Part shown: positions 7,970-16,748 of the stretch, piece after piece
Numbering within the stretch: position 1 is the first letter of the stretch
How the letters are laid out: every line of letters begins with the position of its first letter
From: Streptomyces sp. NBC_00358
GTDB taxonomy: Bacteria > Actinomycetota > Actinomycetes > Streptomycetales > Streptomycetaceae
Reading direction: 5' to 3'
DNA length: 64,000 bases
Assembly (NCBI RefSeq): GCF_036099295.1
Contig: NZ_CP107976.1
Span: 1,736,001 to 1,800,000, forward strand
Program-made: the position numbers and the translations under genes
The notes under the pieces: model-generated
The model's database searches: none
What the model was told of the DNA's origin: nothing
Seen by the model: only the letters and a program-made list of their open reading frames with translations

Positions 7970-8006
7970 TGCCGCGCAACCTCAGTGGAGAAGGCGGTAC
8001 GGGATC

Positions 8007-10406
8007 GTGACGACACCCCTCGTAGGGTCCATCGAAGGCAGGATCGCCGAGGAACTCGGCGTACGGGAACGGCAGGTCAAGGCCGCCGTCGACTTGCTCG
8101 ACGGCGGTTCGACGGTGCCCTTCATCGCCCGCTACCGCAAGGAAGCGACCGAGATGCTCGACGATGCGCAACTGCGCACCCTCGAGGAGCGGCTGCGCTA
8201 TCTGCGGGAACTGGAGGACCGGCGGGCCGCGATCCTCGACTCGGTGCGCGAGCAGGGCAAGCTCAGCGCCGAGGTCGAGGCACAGATCAGAGCCGCCGGG
8301 ACGAAGGCGCGCCTCGAGGACATCTATCTGCCGTTCAAGCCCAAGCGGCGCACGAAGGCGCAGATCGCGCGCGAGGCGGGTCTTGAGCCGCTGGCCGAGG
8401 GGCTGCTCGGCGACCCGTCGGTGGACCCGCTCGCCGCCGCGGCGGCCTTCGTGGACGCCGACAAGGGCGTCGCCGACCCGCAGGCCGCCCTGGACGGCGC
8501 CCGGTCGATCCTCACCGAGCGCTTCTCCGAGGACGCCGACCTGATCGGCGAGCTGCGCGAGCGGATGTGGGTGCGTGGACGGCTCGCCGCCAAGGTCCGC
8601 GAGGGCAAGGAGGAGGCGGGCGCCAAGTTCGCCGACTACTTCGACTTCGCCGAGCCCTTCAAGGCGCTGCCCTCGCACCGGACCCTCGCCATGCTGCGCG
8701 GCGAGAAGGAGGACGTCCTCGACCTCGTCCTGGAGCCCGAGGAGCCCACCGAGGGGCCTTCGTCGTACGAGGGGATCGTCGCCCACCGCTTCGGGATCAC
8801 CGACCGCGGCCGGCCCGGTGACAAGTGGCTCACCGACACCGCCCGCTGGGCCTGGCGCACCCGCATCCTCGTGCACCTGGGCATCGACATGCGCCTGAGG
8901 CTGCGCACCGCCGCCGAGGACGAGGCGGTGGACGTCTTCGCGGCGAACCTGCGGGACCTGCTGCTCGCCGCCCCCGCGGGCACCCGCGCGACACTGGGCC
9001 TGGACCCCGGTTTCCGTACGGGCGTGAAGGTGGCCGTCGTCGACGCGACCGGCAAGGTCGTCGCCACCGACGTCATCCACCCGCACGTCCCGGCCAACCG
9101 CTGGGACGAGGCCGTCGCCAAGCTCGCCCGGCTCTCCAAGGAGCACGCGGTCGACCTGATCGCGATCGGCAACGGCACGGCCTCGCGCGAGACCGACAAG
9201 CTCGCCGGTGACCTCATCACCAGGCACCCGGAGCTGAACCTCACCAAGGTGATGGTGTCGGAGGCGGGCGCCTCGGTGTACTCGGCGTCCGCGTTCGCCT
9301 CCCAGGAGCTGCCCGACATGGACGTGTCGCTGCGCGGCGCCGTCTCCATCGCGCGCCGCCTCCAGGACCCGCTGGCCGAACTGGTGAAGATCGACCCGAA
9401 GTCCATCGGGGTCGGGCAGTACCAGCACGACCTGTCCGAGGTGAAGCTGTCGCGTTCGCTGGACGCGGTGGTCGAGGACTGTGTGAACGGCGTGGGCGTG
9501 GACGTGAACACCGCCTCCGCCCCGCTGCTGGCCCGGGTCTCCGGCATCACGTCCGGCCTCGCGGAGAACATCGTGGCGCACCGCGACGCCAACGGTCCCT
9601 TCACCTCGCGTACGGCCCTCAAGGGCGTGGCCCGGCTGGGCCCCAAGGCGTACGAGCAGTGTGCGGGCTTCCTGCGGATCCGGGGCGGCAGCGACCCGCT
9701 GGACGCGTCCAGCGTGCACCCCGAGGCCTACCCGGTGGTACGGCGGATGGTGAAGTCGGCGGGCAGCGAGGTCGCGTCGCTGATCGGCAACACGGGTGTG
9801 CTGCGCTCGCTGAAGGCGGCCGACTTCGTCGACGAGACCTTCGGTCTGCCGACCGTCACGGACATCATCAGGGAGCTGGAGAAGCCGGGACGCGACCCGC
9901 GGCCCGCCTTCAAGACGGCCACCTTCAAGGACGGCGTCGAGAAGATCTCCGACGTGGCGGCCGGGATGGTCCTGGAGGGGGTCGTCACGAACGTGGCCGC
10001 GTTCGGCGCCTTCGTGGACATCGGCGTCCACCAGGACGGGCTCGTCCATGTCTCCGCGATGTCCAAGACGTTCGTCAAGGACCCCCGGGACGTCGTGAAG
10101 TCCGGCGACATCGTCAAGGTGAAGGTGCTGGACATCGACATCCCGCGCAAGCGGATCTCGCTGACGCTCCGGCTGGACGACGAGGCGGCGGCCCCGGACG
10201 CCGAGGGCGGCGGCCGTCCCCAGCGGGGCGGGCGGCCGCCCCAGCAGCGCGGCCAGCAGCGGCAGGGCCGCGGCGGCGGTGCGGGAGGCGGCACGGGCGG
10301 TGGCGCCGGTGGCGGCTCCCGTCAGGCTCCGCCGCCGGCGAACAGCGCCATGGCGGACGCCCTGCGGCGCGCGGGCCTGACCGACCCCAAGCGGGGCCGG
10401 GGCTGA
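8007..10406 (+). CDS. tex: Tex family RNA-binding transcription accessory protein
   Basis: 799 residues with the full Tex domain order. An N-terminal helical Tex domain (about 5-190) includes PFIARYRKE. It is followed by a YqgF/RNase H-like domain (about 320-440, beginning [11 protein letters not shown]) and helix-hairpin-helix motifs (about 495-560, [10 protein letters not shown] and [12 protein letters not shown]). An S1 RNA-binding domain (about 645-720, [18 protein letters not shown]) comes next. The end is a Gly/Arg-rich low-complexity tail typical of actinobacterial Tex. Tex binds RNA and influences transcription and stress survival. GTG 8007 is chosen because the conserved N-terminus starts there and GGAGAAGG lies upstream. 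The upstream promoter resembles DNA-damage promoters. Confidence 0.92.
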   Translation: MTTPLVGSIEGRIAEELGVRERQVKAAVDLLDGGSTVPFIARYRKEATEMLDDAQLRTLEERLRYLRELEDRRAAILDSVREQGKLSAEVEAQIRAAGTKARLEDIYLPFKPKRRTKAQIAREAGLEPLAEGLLGDPSVDPLAAAAAFVDADKGVADPQAALDGARSILTERFSEDADLIGELRERMWVRGRLAAKVREGKEEAGAKFADYFDFAEPFKALPSHRTLAMLRGEKEDVLDLVLEPEEPTEGPSSYEGIVAHRFGITDRGRPGDKWLTDTARWAWRTRILVHLGIDMRLRLRTAAEDEAVDVFAANLRDLLLAAPAGTRATLGLDPGFRTGVKVAVVDATGKVVATDVIHPHVPANRWDEAVAKLARLSKEHAVDLIAIGNGTASRETDKLAGDLITRHPELNLTKVMVSEAGASVYSASAFASQELPDMDVSLRGAVSIARRLQDPLAELVKIDPKSIGVGQYQHDLSEVKLSRSLDAVVEDCVNGVGVDVNTASAPLLARVSGITSGLAENIVAHRDANGPFTSRTALKGVARLGPKAYEQCAGFLRIRGGSDPLDASSVHPEAYPVVRRMVKSAGSEVASLIGNTGVLRSLKAADFVDETFGLPTVTDIIRELEKPGRDPRPAFKTATFKDGVEKISDVAAGMVLEGVVTNVAAFGAFVDIGVHQDGLVHVSAMSKTFVKDPRDVVKSGDIVKVKVLDIDIPRKRISLTLRLDDEAAAPDAEGGGRPQRGGRPPQQRGQQRQGRGGGAGGGTGGGAGGGSRQAPPPANSAMADALRRAGLTDPKRGRG

Positions 10407-10411
10407 CGCAT

Positions 10412-10450
10412 GGAGGGGGCCGGCCGCCGTATCGGCGGCCGGCCCCCTCC
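10412..10450. terminator. 18-bp perfect bidirectional terminator hairpin between tex and the ABC-F gene
   Basis: The arm 10412-10429 is an exact reverse complement of 10433-10450, with only a TAT loop. It lies six bases after the tex stop and 30 bases before the end of the convergent ABC-F gene, so it can serve both. Confidence 0.85.
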
Positions 10451-10480
10451 GCGGTCCGGCTCAGCGTGCTCCGACCGGAC

Positions 10481-12121
10481 TCAGTGCTCGGTCACCTTGC
10501 CGTCCGCCACTTCCAGGCGGCGGGTGGTGCGGACCGCGTCCAGCATGCGGCGGTCGTGGGTGACCAGCAGGAGCGTGCCCTCGTAGGAGTCCAGGGCCGA
10601 TTCAAGCTGCTCGATGGCCTGGAGGTCGAGGTGGTTGGTCGGCTCGTCGAGGACCAGCAGGTTGACGCCGCGGCCCTGGAGGAGAGCCAGGGCCGAGCGG
10701 GTGCGCTCCCCCGGGGAGAGGGTGGCCGCCGGACGCAGGACGTGGTCCGCCTTCAGGCCGAACTTGGCCAGCAGCGTGCGGACCTCGGCGGGTTCCGTGT
10801 CCGGGACGGCCGCGCCGAACGCGTCCAGCAGTGACTCGGAGCCGTGGAAGAGCTTGCGGGCCTGGTCGACCTCGCCGACGACCACACCGGAGCCGAGCGT
10901 GGCGTGGCCCGCTGACAGCGGGACCCGGCCGAGCAGCGCGCCCAGCAGGGTCGACTTGCCGGCGCCGTTCGCGCCGGTGACGGCCACCCGGTCCGCCCAG
11001 TCGATCTGGAGGGTCGCCGGACCGAAGGCGAAGCCCCCGCGGCGCACCTCCGCCTCCCGGAGCGTGGCGACCACGGCGCCCGATCGCGGGGCCGCCGCGA
11101 TCTCCATGCGCAGTTCCCACTCCTTGCGCGGCTCCTCGACGACGTCCAGCCGCTCGATCATGCGCTGCGTCTGCCGGGCCTTCGCGGCCTGCTTCTCGCT
11201 GGCCTCGCTGCGGAACTTGCGGCCGATCTTGTCGTTGTCGTTGTTCGCCTTGCGCCGGGCGTTCTTGACGCCCTTGTCCATCCAGCCCCGCTGCATCTGG
11301 GCCCGGCCTTCGAGCGCGGACCGCTTGTCGGCGTACTCGTCGAAGTCGTCGCGGGCGTGCCGGCGGGTGGTCTCGCGCTCTTCGAGATAGGCCTCGTAGC
11401 CGCCGCCGTACAGCGTGATCTGCTGCTGCACCAGGTCGAGTTCGAGGACCTTGGTGACCGTGCGGGTGAGGAACTCGCGGTCGTGGCTGACGACGACGGT
11501 CCCGGCTCGCAGACCGGAGACGAAGCGCTCCAGGCGCTCCAGGCCGTCCAGGTCGAGGTCGTTGGTCGGCTCGTCGAGCAGGAAGACGTCGTAGCGGGAG
11601 AGGAGGAGGGAGGCGAGTCCGGCGCGGGCCGCCTGGCCGCCGGACAGGGACGTCATCAACTGGTCGAGTCCGACGCCGAGCCCCAGGGAGTCGGCGACCT
11701 CCTCGGCCCGTTCGTCGAGGTCGGCGCCGCCGAGGTCGAGCCAGCGCTCCAGGCTGGTGGCGTACGCGTCGTCCGCGCCCGGCGCTCCGTCGACGAGCGC
11801 CTGGGTCGCCTCGTCCATCACCCGCTGGGCCTCGTCGACGCCCGTGCGGCGCGCGAGGAAGTCCCGTACGGTCTCGCCCTCCCGGCGCTCCGGCTCCTGA
11901 GGCAGGTGCCCGACGGTCGCGGAGGGCGGGGAGAGCCGCAGCTCGCCCGCCTCCGGGGCGAGGAGACCGGCGAGCAGCCGCAGCAGCGTGGACTTGCCCG
12001 CGCCGTTGGCGCCGACGAGCCCGATCACGTCGCCGGGCGCGACGACGAGGTCGAGCCCGGCGAAGAGGGCGCGGTCGCCGTGTCCGGCGGTGAGATTCTT
12101 GGCGACGAGAGTGGCAGTCAT
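10481..12121 (-). CDS. ABC-F family ATPase (ribosome-associated, possible antibiotic resistance or translation factor)
   Basis: 546 residues with two ABC ATPase domains and no membrane segment. Each half has a Walker A (GANGAGKSTLL) and Walker B followed by DEPTNDLDL or DEPTNHLDL. The signatures are LSGGQ in the first half and LSPGE in the second. The inter-domain linker (about 240-320) is long and basic, with GWMDKGVKNARRKANNDNDK. ABC-F proteins act on the ribosome, either resolving stalled states or displacing antibiotics. The substrate class is not readable. ATG 12121 is ten bases downstream of a TAAAAT -10 element, so the leader is only about three bases. Confidence 0.88.
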   Translation of the reverse strand: MTATLVAKNLTAGHGDRALFAGLDLVVAPGDVIGLVGANGAGKSTLLRLLAGLLAPEAGELRLSPPSATVGHLPQEPERREGETVRDFLARRTGVDEAQRVMDEATQALVDGAPGADDAYATSLERWLDLGGADLDERAEEVADSLGLGVGLDQLMTSLSGGQAARAGLASLLLSRYDVFLLDEPTNDLDLDGLERLERFVSGLRAGTVVVSHDREFLTRTVTKVLELDLVQQQITLYGGGYEAYLEERETTRRHARDDFDEYADKRSALEGRAQMQRGWMDKGVKNARRKANNDNDKIGRKFRSEASEKQAAKARQTQRMIERLDVVEEPRKEWELRMEIAAAPRSGAVVATLREAEVRRGGFAFGPATLQIDWADRVAVTGANGAGKSTLLGALLGRVPLSAGHATLGSGVVVGEVDQARKLFHGSESLLDAFGAAVPDTEPAEVRTLLAKFGLKADHVLRPAATLSPGERTRSALALLQGRGVNLLVLDEPTNHLDLQAIEQLESALDSYEGTLLLVTHDRRMLDAVRTTRRLEVADGKVTEH

Positions 12122-12534
12122 CAGGGGGCCGATTTTAACGGGCCCCGGCACCACCCCGCGCCGCCGCTCTCCGGGCCCCTTGAAGGCCCCGGTCACCGGG
12201 CCCCCGCCGCCTCGCCCCTCGATCCGCCACCGGAATCGCCGCCGCCCCGACCACTCGGCACGGCGCGGCCTCCGTCACCGGGTCCGCCGGTTCTCGGCGC
12301 CGCCGGGCCCATCGCTTCCCCGGTGGCCGGGCCGGCCGGGCCTCGACCCGGCCCGCGGCTCGCGGGACCGCCAGGTTCCTGACCCGGCCGGCGACTCACG
12401 GTCGCCGGGACCGCCGGGGACCGACGCCCCGGGGCACTCGGCCTGCCGCCTCGGGCGGCCAGGGGCGGCGGGCCGAGTGTCCCGGGCCGCCCGAGGCGGC
12501 GGCCCCGCGGCTCGCTCGACCGCGCGGCCGTCGC
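12122..12534. other. GC-rich intergenic region with interleaved inverted repeats
   Basis: A 413-base stretch of Pro/Arg/Gly-type low-complexity sequence. The only clear elements are the TAAAAT -10 of the ABC-F gene (12132-12137, minus strand) and the two interleaved inverted repeats at 12431-12500. Reading frames through it look compositional, not coding. Confidence 0.6.
12431..12500. repeat. two interleaved inverted repeats, order A-B-A'-B' (pseudoknot or alternative hairpins)
   Basis: Arm A (12431-12443) pairs with A' (12471-12483) over 13 positions with a single G-T wobble. Arm B (12445-12460) pairs perfectly over 16 bases with B' (12485-12500). Because the arms alternate, the two helices cannot nest. 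In RNA they would form a pseudoknot or two exclusive hairpins. The element lies 35 bases past the stop of the leftward oxidoreductase-like gene, so a terminator role is the simplest reading. Confidence 0.6.
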
Positions 12535-13554
12535 TCAGTGCGGCATCGCCGCCACCAGGACGCCTCCGGACGTGCGGGCCACGATGAACGACTCCCCCTT
12601 CACCGCCCTGGTCTCCAGCGGGATCCGGTGGTGGCCGGGTTCCAGGACTCCGTCGAACACGTCGTGCGCGCGGGTGCGCGAGAGGCGGTCCAGGCGGTAC
12701 GCGGTCAGCCGGACCCGGCAGGTGGAGGTGACCTCGACCCCGGCCTCGTCCGTGGCGGCGACCAGGCGGGTGAGCCGGCGCAGTTCCCGCGGGCTGCGGT
12801 CCAGGGCGTGCTCGATCTGGGCGACCAGCAGCGGGACGATCGGGGCGAGACCGACGACCTGGGCGACGTCGACGCCTGCGCCGCGGAACGACTCCCGTAC
12901 GGCGGCCCGTTCCGCCTCGGGGGCGCCCCGGCCGAACACCACGGCGCCGTAGGCGCGCAGTTCGTCCGCCGGGACCCCCGTGGTGTCGCGGGCGATGTCG
13001 GCGCCGATACCGACGGCGCGCAGGGCGGCGGCCGGCTTCGCGAGCAGCGCGCCCCGGGCGCCGATCAGCAGAACCCGGCGGCGGGCTCCCGCGCCCCGGT
13101 CGAGCAGGGAGCTCAGCGCGCTGCGGTACACGGCGCCGTGGAAGCGGAACGGCCCGGTGCCGTGATAGCCGTTGCGTTCCAGGTCGGCCCGGTCGCCGGT
13201 CTGCCAGGCGAAGTCACGCCAGACGTAGTCGTCGCCGTCCCGCTCGATGAGCGCGGTGACGGCACCGCACTCGATGTTCTCGCACTCGGGACACCCGTAG
13301 ATGACGTACCTGCCTCCCGCGAGCGGGGCGTCGGCCTCCAGGAGGAGACCGCGCACCTGCGCGGTGAAGATCGCGGGCGGTACGTCGGAGGCGAGCGGGG
13401 AGACGGCGTCGAGATCGGAGAGCTGGAACAGCAGCGGGCGTCCGTCGACGATGAAGTCGACGAAGTCCCGGTGCGCTTGGTAGTCACCGTTGGCGAGGAC
13501 TCCACCGGCACGCATCGCCGGTGCCAGGCCGAACGTGGCGTACTCGGCAGACAT
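12535..13554 (-). CDS. conserved actinobacterial protein, oxidoreductase-like, function unknown
   Basis: 339 residues. I do not recognise a defined enzyme family. The N-terminal half ends with YGCPECENIECGAVTALIERDGDDYVWRDF, a compact Cys cluster (CPEC plus C) that could bind a metal. Residues about 165-225 read like a Rossmann-type strand-helix-strand (RVLLIGARGALLAKPAAALRAVG and AYGAVVFGRGAP). The last 100 residues are beta-rich. Homologues in Streptomyces are, as I recall, labelled 'oxidoreductase' without experimental support. It is divergent from the D-amino-acid oxidase gene across a 66-base spacer with mirrored leaderless promoters. Confidence 0.75.
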   Translation of the reverse strand: MSAEYATFGLAPAMRAGGVLANGDYQAHRDFVDFIVDGRPLLFQLSDLDAVSPLASDVPPAIFTAQVRGLLLEADAPLAGGRYVIYGCPECENIECGAVTALIERDGDDYVWRDFAWQTGDRADLERNGYHGTGPFRFHGAVYRSALSSLLDRGAGARRRVLLIGARGALLAKPAAALRAVGIGADIARDTTGVPADELRAYGAVVFGRGAPEAERAAVRESFRGAGVDVAQVVGLAPIVPLLVAQIEHALDRSPRELRRLTRLVAATDEAGVEVTSTCRVRLTAYRLDRLSRTRAHDVFDGVLEPGHHRIPLETRAVKGESFIVARTSGGVLVAAMPH

Positions 13555-13560
13555 GCTGTG

Positions 13561-13614
13561 AGTATCCCCGGACGGAGAGTGATGTGACCACGGCGGATCG
13601 CATTCCGCTACCGT
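13561..13614. promoter_or_regulatory. divergent leaderless -10 elements
   Basis: On the minus strand GATACT (13561-13566) is six bases from ATG 13554. On the plus strand TACCGT (13609-13614) is six bases from ATG 13621. Both genes therefore seem to be transcribed as leaderless messages from one 66-base spacer. Confidence 0.45.
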
Positions 13615-13620
13615 CCCGGC

Positions 13621-14583
13621 ATGGAGAAGCCCTGGAGCGGCGACGTGATCGTGGTCGGCAGCGGGGTCGTCGGTCTGACGACGGCCGTGGTGCTGGCCGA
13701 GGCCGGCCGGCGCGTCCGGGTGTGGGCGCGGGAGCCCGCCGAGCTGACCACCTCGGCGGTCGCGGGGGCGCTGTGGTGGCCGTACCGCATCGAGCCGAAG
13801 GCGCTCGCCCGTGAGTGGGCGCTCGAATCCCTGTCCGTGTACGAGGAGTTGGCGGCGCGACCGGAGGAGAGTGGCGTACGCCTGGTCGAGGGGGTCATGG
13901 GCGAGACGCGACTGGACGAACTGGGCTCCTGGGCGGCCCGGGTCCCCGGACTGCGGGCGGCGTCGGCCGAGGACTATCCGGGGACCGCGTTGCGGGCGCG
14001 GCTGCCGTTGATCGACATGCCCGTGCATCTGCGTCTCCTGCGGGACCGGTTCCTGCGGGCCGGCGGGACGGTCGAGGAGCGGACGGTGACGGACCTCGCG
14101 GAGGCGAGGGCCCCGGTCGTCGTCAACTGCGCGGGCCTCGGCGCCCGCGACCTCGTCCCGGATCCGGCCGTACGGCCCGTACGCGGACAGCTCGTGATCG
14201 TCGAGAATCCCGGGATCGACGAATGGCTCGTCTCGACTGACCCGGCGGCCGGGACGACGACGTACGTCTTCCCGCAGCCGGGCCGGTTGATCCTCGGCGG
14301 CACCACCGACGAGGACGACTGGTCGCGGGTCCCCGATCCGAAGGTGGCGGAGGAGATCGTCGGGCGGTGCGCGGCACTGCGTCCCGGGGTCGCCGGTGCA
14401 CGGGTGCTCGGCCACCGGGTGGGGCTGCGGCCGGTGCGTGACACGGTCCGGCTGGAGCGCGAGGTCCTGCCGGACGGCCGGGTGCTGGTGCACAACTACG
14501 GTCACGGTGGTGCCGGAGTCACGGTGGCGTGGGGTTGCGCGCGGGAGGCGGCCGGCCTCGTCGGCCCGGCCGCCTCCCGCTGA
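13621..14583 (+). CDS. D-amino-acid oxidase
   Basis: 320 residues of the DAO/DADO family. The FAD-binding GxGxxG is in VIVVGSGVVGLTTAVVLAEA. The next conserved piece, LTTSAVAGALWWPYR, matches the eukaryotic DAAO segment that contacts flavin. The C-terminal GLRPVRDTVRLERE contains the substrate-carboxylate Arg of DAAO, and NYGHGGAGVTVAWGCA closes the flavin site. The enzyme oxidatively deaminates D-amino acids to 2-oxo acids with release of ammonia and hydrogen peroxide. The last codons and the stop lie inside a 15-bp hairpin that ends transcription. Confidence 0.88.
   Translation: MEKPWSGDVIVVGSGVVGLTTAVVLAEAGRRVRVWAREPAELTTSAVAGALWWPYRIEPKALAREWALESLSVYEELAARPEESGVRLVEGVMGETRLDELGSWAARVPGLRAASAEDYPGTALRARLPLIDMPVHLRLLRDRFLRAGGTVEERTVTDLAEARAPVVVNCAGLGARDLVPDPAVRPVRGQLVIVENPGIDEWLVSTDPAAGTTTYVFPQPGRLILGGTTDEDDWSRVPDPKVAEEIVGRCAALRPGVAGARVLGHRVGLRPVRDTVRLEREVLPDGRVLVHNYGHGGAGVTVAWGCAREAAGLVGPAASR
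14541..14580. terminator. 15-bp hairpin embedded in the 3' end of the D-amino-acid oxidase gene
   Basis: The arm 14541-14555 is an exact reverse complement of 14566-14580, with a ten-base loop. The TGA stop follows at once at 14581, so the terminator is built from coding sequence. It also faces the end of the convergent peptidase gene. Confidence 0.75.
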
Positions 14584-14608
14584 TCTCCTTCTGGACTCCG
14601 TCAGGGGA

Positions 14609-16546
14609 TCAGTGGTCCTCCCCCGGGACACGGAGCGTGCCGCGCGGTGCGTGTACGCCGTCGAGGACGGACGCGGCCGGGGCCGCCTTGGAGCCGGCCG
14701 TGGCCCGCGCGAACGCGTCGGCGCCTCCCACCAGGGGGACGCGGGCCGAGGTGCGGGACAGGTCTAGGGCCAGGGTCGGTGTCGTGGACGGCGGGTCGAT
14801 CAGATCCCTGTCGGTGCCCGCGACGATCAGCGCGAGCCGGTGGCCCTTCGGGACGACGTGGTCGGTGGGCGCCAGGTCCAGCGTGATGGTGTACGCCCGG
14901 CCCGGGGTGAGCGGAACGCCTTGGCCCGAGGCGTAGTTGCCGAGGTCGGCCCAGCCGCGGCTGACGACCGTGTAGCCGACGTCCGCCGTGGCCGCCTCGG
15001 TCGCCAGGTAGCAGGAGCTGTCGCCGGTCGTGCTCGCGCCCCAGCAGGTCCGGTCGGTGCGGGTGGTGATGCCCTCGCCGGAGCCCGCGTAGTCGCGGAT
15101 GGTGTCCGGCCCGAGGTCGACGAGCACCGCGGAGAGGTGGGCCGTCGAGGTGGTCGGGGTGGCGGTGACGGTCACCTTGGAGGAGCCGGAGAGCCGCAGG
15201 TCGTGGGTGAGCGGCCCGGTGGCGAAGCCGGCCTTGTCGGGAGTCGGCTGGTCGATGTGCGCGGCCCAGTCGGTCTCGCTCAGCCGCGGGTCGTCGGTGA
15301 AGGTCTCCGTTCCGGACCTGCCGCGCAGTCCGAGGGTGCCGACGCCGGGCCGCGTGCCGGTGCCCGGACGCAGGGTCGTGGCGCTGGTGGTGCGGGGCGG
15401 CCAGACGGCGGAGGTGGCCCACAGGTCGGGGTGGCGTTCGATGTCGGCCATGGGCTCGTGGTCGATGCCGTTGTCGTAGCCGAGGAGTTCATGGTCGAAC
15501 CAGCGGTGCAGGGTGTCGACCCAGGCGGCGCGGCGGTAGTCGAAGGGGTCGACGTGGCCGGTCTGGGAGAGCCAGATCTTGCGCTCGACGCCGTTCTTGG
15601 CGAGGGCGTCCCACCACTGGCCGAAGTTCTTGGTGCGGACGTTGAGGTCCTGCATGCCGTGGACGAGGAAGACGCTGGCCTTCACCTTCGCGGCGTTCTT
15701 GACGTAGTCGCGCTCGGTCCACAGCGATGTCCAGTCGCCGGTGCGCGGCGCCCCGTCGACGAGCTTCCGCTGCACGGCGGCGCACTTGGTGGCGGCTTCG
15801 GGGCTGTCGACGTAGCCGGACAGCCAGTCGGGGCCGGAGTCGTAGAGCGGGGCGCCCTTGGCGAAGTAGTAGTCGTACCAGGAGGAGATGGCACTGATCG
15901 GCACGATGGTCTTCAGGCCCTTGACCCCGGTGGCGGCGACGCCGTTGGCGATCGTGCCGTCCCAGCTCTTGCCGATCATGCCGGTTCTGCCGTTGGTCCA
16001 GGTGGCCCTGGCCGTGGCGGCGCCGGTGCGGGTGGTGTAGCCCTTGGCGCGGCCGTTCAGCCAGTCGACGACCGCCTTGGCGGACTGGACGTCGGAGCGG
16101 CCGCCCACGTCGACACAGCCGTCGGAGCGGTTGGTGCCGGCGAGGTCGACGCCGACGAAGGCGTAGCCGCGCGGCACGAAGTAGTTGTCGTAGAACAAGG
16201 GCATCTGGACGACGTGGCCGTTCGCGTCGTACGTCTTGGTCTGGCTCTCGTTGCCGCGCCCGCAGCAGGAGTAGTACGGGCTGGCGTCCATGATCACGGG
16301 GACCTTGCGGCCCTGCCGGGCGAGTTCGCGGGGCCGGACGATGTCGACGGCGACCCGGTCGTTCCTTCCGTCGCTGTCGCCGTCGAGACCGGTGTCGACC
16401 CAGACGGACTCCCGTATCGCGTTCTCGTACGAATAGACCGGGGTGCTCTCCCGCGGAGCGCCGTGTGCGGCGACGGGGGTGAGGAACGCGGCCATCAGGG
16501 CGGCAACGGCCGCCGTCGCGAGCGATCTCCAGGTCATGAAGCGCAT
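14609..16546 (-). CDS. secreted Xaa-Pro dipeptidyl-peptidase (S15/CocE type)
   Basis: 645 residues with a Sec signal peptide (MRFMTWRSLATAAVAALMAAFLTPVAAHGA, cleavage near AHG-A). The alpha/beta-hydrolase domain carries the nucleophile Ser in GKSWDG, Asp in HGMQDLNV and His in TGHVDP. A C-terminal jelly-roll domain typical of PepX and cocaine esterase follows. It removes N-terminal Xaa-Pro dipeptides outside the cell. ATG 16546 was chosen because TATCAT lies eight bases upstream, implying a leaderless message, and because an Arg-rich signal sequence begins there. The M1 aminopeptidase gene is divergent, so the pair probably degrade extracellular peptides together. Confidence 0.88.
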   Translation of the reverse strand: MRFMTWRSLATAAVAALMAAFLTPVAAHGAPRESTPVYSYENAIRESVWVDTGLDGDSDGRNDRVAVDIVRPRELARQGRKVPVIMDASPYYSCCGRGNESQTKTYDANGHVVQMPLFYDNYFVPRGYAFVGVDLAGTNRSDGCVDVGGRSDVQSAKAVVDWLNGRAKGYTTRTGAATARATWTNGRTGMIGKSWDGTIANGVAATGVKGLKTIVPISAISSWYDYYFAKGAPLYDSGPDWLSGYVDSPEAATKCAAVQRKLVDGAPRTGDWTSLWTERDYVKNAAKVKASVFLVHGMQDLNVRTKNFGQWWDALAKNGVERKIWLSQTGHVDPFDYRRAAWVDTLHRWFDHELLGYDNGIDHEPMADIERHPDLWATSAVWPPRTTSATTLRPGTGTRPGVGTLGLRGRSGTETFTDDPRLSETDWAAHIDQPTPDKAGFATGPLTHDLRLSGSSKVTVTATPTTSTAHLSAVLVDLGPDTIRDYAGSGEGITTRTDRTCWGASTTGDSSCYLATEAATADVGYTVVSRGWADLGNYASGQGVPLTPGRAYTITLDLAPTDHVVPKGHRLALIVAGTDRDLIDPPSTTPTLALDLSRTSARVPLVGGADAFARATAGSKAAPAASVLDGVHAPRGTLRVPGEDH

Positions 16547-16748
16547 GCGGCGCGATGATATCGGCATGCGCGGAACGTACCCCGGTCAACTCCCTTGCGA
16601 CAGAGGGTCCATGAGGGGTCGTTGGGCCGGGCGGGTCATGTCGGCCGAATGGCGATCGTGTGACAGGGGTGGCCGTGGACATGACCGGGGCCACCGGGAC
16701 TGAATAGGCTCCGGACCGACTTCACGCCCCGACGACTTGGAGCTTGAC
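16547..16748. promoter_or_regulatory. divergent promoter region shared by two secreted peptidases
   Basis: Leftward: TATCAT (16555-16560) for the Xaa-Pro peptidase. Rightward: ATGACC (16681-16686), 18 bases, TAGGCT (16705-16710) for the M1 peptidase. GGTCATGTC at 16634-16642 is inverted exactly at 16678-16686 and overlaps the rightward -35. This could let one regulator control both genes. Confidence 0.4.

Noticed and set aside
14609..16694. Large plus- and minus-strand frames overlapping the Xaa-Pro peptidase
   Set aside because: They are antisense or frame-shifted shadows. Only the frame with signal peptide and Ser-Asp-His triad is real.
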